Part shown: one piece after another, positions 41,008 through 49,600 of the stretch
Layout of the letters: each line of letters begins with the position of its first letter
Numbering within the stretch: the first letter of the stretch is position 1
Source: Ruania alba
GTDB taxonomy: Bacteria; Actinomycetota; Actinomycetes; Actinomycetales; Beutenbergiaceae
Length of the DNA stretch: 64,000 nucleotides
Reading direction: 5' to 3'
Assembly (NCBI RefSeq): GCF_900105765.1
Contig: NZ_FNTX01000002.1
Coordinates: 1,054,001-1,118,000, forward strand
The notes under the pieces: model-generated
Databases searched by the model: none
What the model saw: only the letters and a program-made list of their open reading frames with translations
Told to the model about the DNA's origin: nothing
Made by a program: the position numbers and the translations under genes

Positions 41008-41277
41008 TCAGTGGGCGCTGCGGTGTCCGTTCTCGCGAACCACTCGGTCGACGGGATGTGGCGAATGACCGCGGGCGAGAAACAACCGCACCCACACCTC
41101 CATGGTGATGGTCGCCATCGTGAGCGCCTCCACACCGGCATTGTCGAGATGGCGACGGATGCCCTCGTACGTCTGCTGGCAGCGACTGTTCACGGAGACG
41201 AGCAACCGGACCAGCTCGCTCAGGATCGGATCCAAGGGGAGCACGTCAGTGGCGGGAGTTCCGTAAGCAGCAGCCAT
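41008..41277 (-). CDS. Hypothetical small protein
   Basis: An 89-residue frame beginning AAAYGTPATDVLPLDP and containing VNSRCQQTYEGIRRHLDNAG and TMATITMEVWVRLFLA. Codon use looks plausible. No ribosome binding site is evident before the ATG at 41277 and no family is recognised. Codirectional between the GH16-like and molybdopterin genes. Confidence 0.4.
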   Translation of the reverse strand: MAAAYGTPATDVLPLDPILSELVRLLVSVNSRCQQTYEGIRRHLDNAGVEALTMATITMEVWVRLFLARGHSPHPVDRVVRENGHRSAH

Positions 41278-41302
41278 CGAGTGGCCGCATCGAGGACGGA
41301 GA

Positions 41303-42223
41303 TCAGGAGTGCGGCGTGATGCGCGTCCAGTCGATGTGGGCGGCGATCCCGCGCACGCTCGGGCGCTCCACCGCATCCGGCTCGCCCTCCGGCCACCAAC
41401 CGTCGGTGTGCCAGACGTTGTGCAGCAGGTAGGCGGGTACCTGCGGGATCCGATCGCTCGGTCCCTGGTAGTCCCAGAGCGTGATCGTCTGACCGCCTGC
41501 GACGATCCAGAAATGCACCCCGTCGGGTTCCCACGTGAAGCCGTACTCGTAGTACGCGGACGAGGAGTCGAACCCCGGGACGGCCGGGATGCTCGTCGGC
41601 TGCGCCTCGTCGCCGGCGAGCGGGTCGCAGAAATGGCCGCCGAAGCCCGCGTAGTGGCAGGTGGAGAGGATCTCCCCGGTGGCCAGGTTCACCGCGCGCA
41701 TCACCCGGCTCTGTGCGCCGTCAGAGGGACGGTAGTCCGTCCACACGGTCATGTAGAGGACCTCTGGCTGGGCGCACAGGGTCTCGAAGTCGATCTCGCT
41801 GTTGTCGGGGAGGCCGTCGCCGTCGGAGTCGGAGCCGTCGTGGAAGTAGGTGAACATCTGGCCGGTGACGACGCCGGCGTCCGGCTGGGACGAGCAGTCC
41901 GCAGTTCGCAGCCGCGACTCGAAGGTGCCGTAGAGAAAGCGGTCAGCGGACTCACCGTAGGCGCCACCGCCGGCCCCGGGGGTGGCGTTCTTCGGAAGCT
42001 CTAGTCGGAGCGCCTCACCATCGCCTGCATCCTGGTCTGGCGTTCCCGGTTCGGCCGAGCTGCGCGCCAGGTCGTAGGTGATGAAGTGGTCTGGTGAGGA
42101 GTCCCAGGCTTCGGTCAGCGTGGACGTGACGGGCCCGGCTTCAGCGGGGCTGGCGCCGGCGATGGCAGCGGGCAGGACGAGCGCCGCCGCCATCGTGGCG
42201 ACCAGGCGGGATCGGCGCGTCAT
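41303..42223 (-). CDS. Secreted GH16-like glycoside hydrolase
   Basis: A 306-residue secreted protein. The Sec signal peptide ends near PAEA (residue 28). The GH16 catalytic signature ExDxE is present as EIDFE (Glu143, Asp145, Glu147), preceded by a Ca-loop-like DSDGDGLPDN. Substrate-side aromatic segments follow (MTVWTDYRPS; YYEYGFTWEPDGVHFWI). GH16 enzymes cut beta-1,3/1,4 glucans or related polymers. The ATG at 42223 follows GAGGAG. It adjoins a polysaccharide synthase gene, suggesting processing of a cell-surface glycan. Confidence 0.8.
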   Translation of the reverse strand: MTRRSRLVATMAAALVLPAAIAGASPAEAGPVTSTLTEAWDSSPDHFITYDLARSSAEPGTPDQDAGDGEALRLELPKNATPGAGGGAYGESADRFLYGTFESRLRTADCSSQPDAGVVTGQMFTYFHDGSDSDGDGLPDNSEIDFETLCAQPEVLYMTVWTDYRPSDGAQSRVMRAVNLATGEILSTCHYAGFGGHFCDPLAGDEAQPTSIPAVPGFDSSSAYYEYGFTWEPDGVHFWIVAGGQTITLWDYQGPSDRIPQVPAYLLHNVWHTDGWWPEGEPDAVERPSVRGIAAHIDWTRITPHS

Positions 42224-42306
42224 CGCGGATCGACTCCTCAGCGGTGTGGTTCACGGATCCGCCTCAGTCTGTCGGTCCTGGCCCGACCCCGCCACTGGTC
42301 ACCTCG

Positions 42307-42522
42307 TCAGCGGAGGGGCTGTCCGTTCCTGGTGAATCGCAGCCGGTGCTGGCCGTCGGCGCCCTGCACGGGCTCCAGGGCCAGCCGCGTGGTGAGCTTG
42401 CCGGCAACTGCCAGCGCCCCTCCGATCGCGACCAGGGCGAGGAACCAGTAGAGGCCGGTGGCGGCCGTGATTCCGAAGCCGGTTGCGGCGAGCGTGGTGG
42501 AGTTGGCGGGACCGCTGTACAT
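42307..42522 (-). CDS. Tiny membrane protein with LAATG motif
   Basis: A 71-residue protein starting after AAGGAG. LAATG (residues 11-15) matches the class E sortase signal LAXTG, and a membrane helix (LYWFLALVAIGGALAVAG) and basic residues follow. There is almost no sequence before the motif and no signal peptide. The C-terminal tail contains LRFTRNGQPLR. It lies between GT2 and GH16-like genes. It may be a minimal sortase substrate, a transmembrane accessory of the synthase, or a coincidental match. Confidence 0.6.
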   Translation of the reverse strand: MYSGPANSTTLAATGFGITAATGLYWFLALVAIGGALAVAGKLTTRLALEPVQGADGQHRLRFTRNGQPLR

Positions 42523-42581
42523 CGAGAGTTTCTCCTTGGTGTGGTTGATCAGAATGCGCGGTGTGCTGGTGTGTCGTCAGA

Positions 42582-43727
42582 TCAGGTGTGCACCCACTCT
42601 CCTTTCTTGCCCGAGACGCAACTCACGGCGGCGGCGCAGAAGATGGCGAGGAGGAAGACGTTGTAGAACGGCTCCACCGTGAGGGTCAGGATTCGAGCAC
42701 GCCTGCCCATCCGCCAGACCATCGCCATGTTCGCGAGCAGGATGCAGGCCGCCAGCCCCACCCAGAGTGGGGAGAGGGTGAACCCGCCGATGCCGAGCAG
42801 GATGGCCACGAGGATCACGTGCGCCGCGACAGCCAACACGGAGAGGGTCAGGCCGGCTTGCTGACGCCAGTACACCCACCGCATGTGCCACGGCATCCGT
42901 GACCCGTAGGCCTGCAGGTTGCGGAGCGCGCCGAGGTACCAGCGGTGGCGCTGCTGCCACAGCATCGACGGGCTTTCCATCACGTCTGTGGTGGTGGTCA
43001 TCTCCACCGGGGAGAGGCACTGGTAGCCGCACGCCAGGAGTGCGAACGTGAGCTCGTTGTCCTCGGTGAGGCTGAAGGTGTCGTAGAAGGAGGAGCCGGC
43101 AGGCAGTGTCTCGCCGTCGCGGCAGGCTTTCACAGCCGTCAACGCGGCCACGCTGATCAGGGCCCCGGTGCCGCTGAGTACGAAGGCGCGCTCACCGCGC
43201 TGGACGATTTCGCGCCGATAGCGGTAGTACTCCATGCGCTGCAAGTAGCCGACCGTGGTACTGCTCTCGCGCCCGATGAAGGCGCCACCGACTCCGCCGA
43301 CCGTGCCCGTCAGGCGCTCCGAGGCGACCTCGATGAACGTCGGGGACAGGGTCGTATCGGCATCCATGGCGAGGATGGCGTCGCTGTTCTCCAGCAGCGG
43401 CACCACGTACTCGAGCGCCATGTTGAGAGCACCGGCCTTCTTGTCCCGGTTCGGCTCGGCCAGGAACACCAGCGCACCGTGCTCGCGCGCGACCGCCTCC
43501 GTGCCGTCCGAACAGTTGTTGGCGACGACGACGGTCGCGGTCGGCTGCACCGACTGCTGCGCGACGCTGGCGATCGTGGCCCCGATCGAGCTCGCCTCGT
43601 TGTATGCGGGGATCAGGACGATGATGCGACGCTCCCGGGTGGCACGCGCGATGGCCTGCGCGATGAGCAGCCGGTCGTCGGAGCGGTCGGTCGTGGAGGC
43701 GTCGATGGTCGGGGCGAGCGTGGTCAA
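42582..43727 (-). CDS. Processive GT2 glycosyltransferase (HAS-like)
   Basis: A 381-residue family-2 glycosyltransferase. UDP-sugar binding and catalytic motifs are in order: IPAYNEASSIGAT, DAD in AMDADTT (122-124), TED in TEDNE (221-223) and QQRHRW (258-263). Three or so membrane helices follow from about residue 285. This is the layout of hyaluronan- or chitin-type polysaccharide synthases. The start is a TTG at 43727 with AAGGAT upstream. Divergent from a LuxR-type regulator across 288 bases. Confidence 0.88.
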   Translation of the reverse strand: MTTLAPTIDASTTDRSDDRLLIAQAIARATRERRIIVLIPAYNEASSIGATIASVAQQSVQPTATVVVANNCSDGTEAVAREHGALVFLAEPNRDKKAGALNMALEYVVPLLENSDAILAMDADTTLSPTFIEVASERLTGTVGGVGGAFIGRESSTTVGYLQRMEYYRYRREIVQRGERAFVLSGTGALISVAALTAVKACRDGETLPAGSSFYDTFSLTEDNELTFALLACGYQCLSPVEMTTTTDVMESPSMLWQQRHRWYLGALRNLQAYGSRMPWHMRWVYWRQQAGLTLSVLAVAAHVILVAILLGIGGFTLSPLWVGLAACILLANMAMVWRMGRRARILTLTVEPFYNVFLLAIFCAAAVSCVSGKKGEWVHT

Positions 43728-43798
43728 CGAAGATCCTTCTGTGCGTAGAGACTGGCCAGGTGTTCAGCCGTATGTCTCTGTGAGGCACAGGGGGATCT

Positions 43799-43823
43799 GG
43801 ATATGACGTGGTCGGGATATGAC
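43799..43823. repeat. Direct repeat in divergent promoter region
   Basis: GGATATGAC occurs at 43799-43807 and 43815-43823, a 16-base period, within a block also holding repeated ACGTGGTCGG. Such spaced direct repeats are typical of response-regulator or LuxR-type binding sites and may control the GT2 gene. Confidence 0.4.
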
Positions 43824-43888
43824 CCCGGTCACGTCACGTGGTCGGAGGGCGGGCATGATGGTCGTCGGAGCGCCCGAGAAGTGACTGC

Positions 43889-43917
43889 TTGTACGCGCGT
43901 ACAGGTGCTCGTATAGA
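43889..43917 (+). promoter_or_regulatory. Promoter with palindromic operator over the -35 box
   Basis: TTGTAC (43889-43894) and TATAGA (43912-43917) are separated by exactly 17 bases, a good housekeeping promoter for the LuxR-type regulator. The perfect 14-bp palindrome TGTACGCGCGTACA (43890-43903) covers the -35 box, where a bound protein would block RNA polymerase. Confidence 0.65.
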
Positions 43918-44015
43918 CTGCGAGGCGGCTAGGGCAGCGAGGTCGCCTCGGTCATCAGGCCCGGTTGGGCAGGGCCGGGCGCCGAGTTCGCTCCGAACTG
44001 AGAGTGTCATCGCGA

Positions 44016-46493
44016 ATGCGACAGGCTGTGGCTCCCCGGCACGCTCTGGAACGAGTCCTGCCCGGCCCCGATCTGGCTCACCTTGCACCCGGGGAGTTGG
44101 CGCTGCTGTCCGGCCCGTTCGGGAGCGGCAAGTCCACGTACGTGTCGCAATGGCTGGCCGCGAGCGAGCACCGTTTCCTGTGGTGGACACCGAGCCGAGC
44201 ACTGCCGAACGCCGCCGACGCGCGAGAACTCGCGCCGGACGTTCTGGTGTTGCGTCTGAGCGACGCGGACGAGCGTGACGCACAGTTCGTGCTGGACTGC
44301 CGCCGGCTCTGGCCCGATGCACGCATGGTCGTGCTCAGCCCCTACGGGTGGCCGAATGTCTTGCACGACTCGGACCTGCGGGTCGAGGTCGCCGTCACCG
44401 CGCGCGGCTTGTGCTTCACGCCGGAGCAGACCGCAGCCTGGGCGCTAGAGTGCGGCGTGCCGATCACCGACGCGCAGGCTGAGGAGATTGTGGTCGAGTC
44501 CGGCGGGTACGCGATCGCTGTGGGTGCGGTGATCCAGGAGACCGTGGAGGCCGACGGTTTTGACGAGAGCGTCTGCGCCCGGGGGTGCGACCGTGGCGTC
44601 GCGGAGCTTGCCACAGCCGCCTCGGCGGGAATCGTGCCGTGGGCGTTGTGGGAACTGTTCCTGATGAGCGCCGATGCCGGTGAACTCACGGTGGGTGCGA
44701 TGGAGGAACTCTGGAGCACGGCGCTGCACGGGCCGGAAGGCTTGCGGGCGATGCGCAACGCCGGATTCATCGGAGAGCAGGGCCGCGCCGGCTACCTGGG
44801 ACTGCCTGGAGCGATCCGCGAGGCGTGCCGCCGTCGGATCAGCACCGACCTTCCGCAAGCACGCCGTGCGGAAGTCGGCGTGGCGCTCGCGGACTCGTTC
44901 GCAGCCGCCGGCCGCCTTGACGACGCTCTGGCGGTGCTGCGTAGCCCGGAGCTTGCGGAGGTACGCCTCGATTTCACGGCCAGGCATTGGGCGCGTCTGC
45001 ATGAGCTGCCGGCCGGCCAGGTCCGAGCGCAGCTCACGCATGCGGGGCCGAACCCGGATCCGCGGTTGCTGGTGGCGCATGCGCGCGCCATCTGTGACGT
45101 CCTGCAGCGAGATCACCCGGGCCATCTGACACGACTGGACCGCGAGCGCGCGACGTTGTTGCTCGACCAGGCCGGCCGACGAATCGACCAGTTGGATGAC
45201 ACGGCTCGTGCCGTGCTCGCATCCCTGATGACAGACGAACGCGGGCGGCGACGCATCAACGAAGCCGGCGAGGATGCCGTCGCCGGTGGCGACGTGTCGT
45301 GGCTGGTACGACCCGCACTGGCGATCCAGAACGGTGTGGTTGCGCTCGGTGATGGCCGCAGCGGGGCAGCCGGCGATTACTTCGCTGCCGCTGCGCACGA
45401 AGCGCAGAGCTCCGGTCTCCCTCGGCTCGCCGGGATGGCCGACGACCTCCGGGTGCTCGTTGAGCGATTGCAGGATGACCCGCTACCGGTGCATCGGGCT
45501 GCAGCTCTGCCGAGCAGCTCTGCCTCTGGTGGCTCACAAGTGGCGCGGCTCATCCGGCTGATCTCGGCGGTCGAGACGCTCGACGTCCCGGTGCTCCAGG
45601 AGGTGCTCGTGCGGCCCGGCGATGTGCCGATACCAGATGAGCCGGTGGTCCTGCACGTCATGCAGATCTATGTGCAGGTGCTCGCGCTGATGGTCGTCGG
45701 GAGCTCGCGCACCACGCTCGCCCACCTCGACGTGGCGAGTTCTGCGGTGACCGTGGAACTGTCCACGTTCGAGTCCGCCATCCTGACGTTGACCCGCGCC
45801 ACGGCCCTCGCCCACGCCGGTGAGACGTCGGCGGCTTGGACGCTGCTTGCCGAGACGTTTCCCAATCCGGCATCTCACGGCGATGTCGAGTTGCTTCGGA
45901 CTCAGATCTTGATCGCTCAAGGCCGCGATGACGAGGCACTTCGACGGCTCGACGACGCGGTGCACCGCTCCGGCGGGCAGCTCGGGCGGAAGGGCGCCTG
46001 GGCGCACATGTTGCGCTCGGTGGCGTACCGACACCTGGGTGATCACGAGGAGTCGAACCGATCCCTGACCGTTGCCATCATGGCGGCGGCGCGTTCCCAT
46101 CTGCTCTTCCCGTTCGCGCGCATGGGACGCAGCGAGCTCACCGCCGTTGTGGCGCAGGCGCAGCGACTCGATCTGGACGCCTCGTCCCGAGCCCTGGTCG
46201 AGCAATTGACGGCGGCCCATGACGCGCTGCGTCGCACGCGAGGGTTGGTGCCGCTCAGCGAACGTGAGGCGGTGTTGTTGCGAGCTCTGGTCGGCATCGA
46301 CAGTGTCCGGCGGCTGGGTCGGGAGCTGCACGTCTCCCCGAACACTGTGAAAACCCAACTACGGAACCTGTACCGCAAGCTGGAGGTATCCAGCCGGGCC
46401 GAGGCACTGCGAGTGGGTCGGCTGATGCGGCTCATCCCACCCGAGGGCGACGACGCAGTCGTGGCTGGGAACGAGCGCCTCGGTCCACTCTGA
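44016..46493 (+). CDS. Large LuxR-family ATPase regulator (LAL/MalT-like)
   Basis: An 825-residue regulator. Walker A GPFGSGKST lies at residues 33-41, a long helical (TPR-like) middle follows, and a LuxR HTH closes the protein (LSEREAVLLRALVGIDSVRRLG; SPNTVKTQLRNLYRKLEVSS). It probably hydrolyses ATP in response to a signal and activates neighbouring surface genes. The ATG at 44016 is chosen as the first start close to the conserved part; a TTG at 43965 is possible. It sits between the GT2 gene and the giant adhesin. Confidence 0.85.
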   Translation: MRQAVAPRHALERVLPGPDLAHLAPGELALLSGPFGSGKSTYVSQWLAASEHRFLWWTPSRALPNAADARELAPDVLVLRLSDADERDAQFVLDCRRLWPDARMVVLSPYGWPNVLHDSDLRVEVAVTARGLCFTPEQTAAWALECGVPITDAQAEEIVVESGGYAIAVGAVIQETVEADGFDESVCARGCDRGVAELATAASAGIVPWALWELFLMSADAGELTVGAMEELWSTALHGPEGLRAMRNAGFIGEQGRAGYLGLPGAIREACRRRISTDLPQARRAEVGVALADSFAAAGRLDDALAVLRSPELAEVRLDFTARHWARLHELPAGQVRAQLTHAGPNPDPRLLVAHARAICDVLQRDHPGHLTRLDRERATLLLDQAGRRIDQLDDTARAVLASLMTDERGRRRINEAGEDAVAGGDVSWLVRPALAIQNGVVALGDGRSGAAGDYFAAAAHEAQSSGLPRLAGMADDLRVLVERLQDDPLPVHRAAALPSSSASGGSQVARLIRLISAVETLDVPVLQEVLVRPGDVPIPDEPVVLHVMQIYVQVLALMVVGSSRTTLAHLDVASSAVTVELSTFESAILTLTRATALAHAGETSAAWTLLAETFPNPASHGDVELLRTQILIAQGRDDEALRRLDDAVHRSGGQLGRKGAWAHMLRSVAYRHLGDHEESNRSLTVAIMAAARSHLLFPFARMGRSELTAVVAQAQRLDLDASSRALVEQLTAAHDALRRTRGLVPLSEREAVLLRALVGIDSVRRLGRELHVSPNTVKTQLRNLYRKLEVSSRAEALRVGRLMRLIPPEGDDAVVAGNERLGPL

Positions 46494-46679
46494 GACGTTC
46501 GGAAAGCCGGTCCAGGTCAGTTCGAGATCGCCGTGCGGTCCGCGCGGCATCACCCCGGTATCACCCTGCGATCACCCCGAAGGGCCTGGCCGCAGTGCTC
46601 CGCTGGACAGTTGGATGAGGACGGGCGCCCGGGTTGCGGTGTTCACACCGAAGTACCGCTGGGCGGGGGAAGGCATCAA

Positions 46680-49600
46680 TTGCGCGCGAGAAGAAGTCGA
46701 CGGAGCCGATGGGGCGTCGCATCAGCCACGGGTGTACTGATCGGTTCCCTGGTCAGTGCCGCGGGCCTGGCTGGAGCGGCCACGGCCGCGACCGGTGATG
46801 AGATCACCGGATCGGTCTGGCAGGACTATGACGCCAACGGGGTCTTCGACTCCTATGAGGACGGACTCGGCGGGATCGAGATCGTCGGCTATGACGCCGG
46901 CGGTACGGTCGCCGGCCCGGTCGTGAGTACGGCGGACGGGACGTACACGCTCCCGGTGACCTCGGACGCGGCTCGGTGGCGGGTGGAGGCCCACCTGCCC
47001 GAGGGTCCCGAGTGGGACCAGTGGCGACCCTCCGCCGTCGGGGGTGACGGCGAGCTGACCAACGGCACGACGGTACAGATGGTCACGGTGGCCGACGGCG
47101 TGGGTGCTGATGGTGCGGACTTCTCCTTCCATGTGCCCAGCGCGTACGTGGAGAACAACCCCTATGTCTTCCTGCCGGAGTACCGTTTCGGCGCCTCCGA
47201 CGGCCCTGCTGCCGACCTGACCGGAGGCGAGGCCATCCGGTACGACGCGATGAGCAGCACGTCGACGACGCCGGTGCCGACCACCGTCGGTGTGCCCTTT
47301 GGTGATATGGGGGCCACCAACGGTTCCGCCTGGCAGCGTGCGGCCGAGCCCGGCGGCCTCGGGCAGCTGTTCACCGCGGCGTACGTGCGCCGCCACGCCG
47401 GGCTCGGACCAGGCGGGATCGGGGCGATCTATCGGGTGGTGCCGGACGGCGACAGCATCGAGGCACCGACCGCCTCGGCAGAGGTGTTCGTGGACCTGAC
47501 CGCATGGGGTGTCGATGTGGGCAGCGACTCGGCCCCGGGTGCAACGACCGGTGATCCGGTGGGGCTGCGCCCGACCGTGACCGCCGAGAACCCCGCCTAC
47601 GACTGGGTTCGGGACGCGCAGGCGTTCGAGCGGGTCGGCCGCGAGGGGCTCGGCGGGTTGGCACTCTCCCCGGACGAGACGCAGATGTTCGTGGTCAACC
47701 TGCACAATCGGTCGCTGGTGCGCATCACCACCGGGTCACCGGCCACCGAGGTGCAGAGCGTCGACGAGTTCGACCTCGGCTTCGAGGGCGACATGCGCCC
47801 GTTCGGGGTGTCCTCGGACCCCGTGACCGGCGCCATGTACCTCACGGTGACGAACACGGCCGAGTCGACGCAGGACGCGGGCGATCTGATCGGCCATGTC
47901 TACCGGTTCTTCCCCGACGATCCGACGGCCCTCGAGCTGGTGCTGGAGGTCCCGCTGGACTTCGCCCGTGAGGCGCGCAACGGTCAGGAGGTCGATTGGC
48001 GGCCGTGGATCGGCACGGTCGACGACCTGGGGCTGGACACGGATGGCCCGACCGTCGGTGGCAGGTGGCCGATGCCGATGCTCGCCGACGCTAAGATCCT
48101 GCACGGCCAGATGGTGCTCGGGGTGCGTGACCTCTGGGGCGACCTCGTCGGGTCCCACACCCTGCTCGGGCCGGACCCGGCGAGCGAGGCGGACAACACT
48201 GTCGTGACGGTGGTCCGCTCCTATGGTGACGTCTACCTGGCGGACGACAACGATGATGGCACCTTCACCCTGGAGAACGACGGCGTGGTGGGCGGTGTGT
48301 CCGGTGCGGGAGCGGCCAACGAGCTCCTCGGCCCGGGCGGCTACAAGTACTTCGACGACTCGTGGGCCCAGGACGGCGGTGGCTGGAGCGACACCGGGCT
48401 GGCGCTCGGTTCCATCGTCACGATCCCGAGCCGTGATGACGGCGTCCTCACCACCGCCATCCATGCCGCGAACGGGTCGAACCAGGTGGGTGTGCGCCGC
48501 CTCTTCCAGGACACCGGGGCGAACTTCCAGCCTCGGGGTGCGCTCGTCATCCAGAACGAGAGCCCGCACGATCCCTCGCCTACCCCGAGTGTGACGTCCA
48601 AGGGCAACGGGCTGGGGTCGGTCTCGATCGCTGCCTCCGCGGCGCCGATCGAGATCGGTAACTACCTCTGGTACGACGCCGACAACGACGGCGTCCAGGA
48701 CCCGGATGAGGCTCCGGTCGAGGGTGCCACGGTGAACCTGTATGAGGTCACCGGTGATGGAACGCGCACGCTGGTCAGCAGCGCATTGACCAATGAGTGG
48801 GGCGAGTACTACTTCTCATCCTTCGATGAGGGCTACCAGTTGATGACCAACACCGACTACGTGGTCGGGGTGGACAACCCGGATGATTACGCGGCGGGTG
48901 GTCCGTTGGAGAACTGGTACCCGACGGTGCCCGACGTCGGTGCTGCGGTCGATCCGGATCGGAACGACTCCGACGGTCTGGTCGAGGAGAGCGACGGCGG
49001 GTCCTTCCCGTTCGCCGCGATCACCACTGACGGCCCCGGGGAGAACGACCACACGATCGACTTCGGCTACGCACTCATCGACTATGAGTTCGACAAGCGG
49101 ATCGTCTCCGGGCCGACGCAGTCTTCCGATGATGACGGCACCTGGGTGATCGAGTACGACCTGGTCGCCGAGAACCTCGGAGGGATCGACGGGGCCTATG
49201 GCCTGAGCGATGATCTGACCGGCTACGGCGAGGGCATCGTCGTGGCGCGTACCGAGGTGGTTTCCGGGCCAGACGGCGCGGCGCTGAACCCGGACTGGGA
49301 CGGCGTCGACGACATGCGGGTGATCACGGAGGACATGCCGATCGCTGCAGGGTCCACGATCGAGAACGAGTCCGAGCATGTCTATCTGCTCCGCGTGACC
49401 GTCGCGCTCGCCACGGATCCTGAGACCGGCGATGCGGTCCTCGATCCCAGTCAGTTCGGGTGCGCCCCGGACCAGGGAGGTGACGACACCGCCGGGCTGT
49501 TCAACGCGGCCGCGATGGATCCGGTCAACAGTGACCAGCTGAGCGACGACGAGTGTGCCGATCTGCCGGTGGTGACGCTGGACAAGACGGTCACGGCCGA

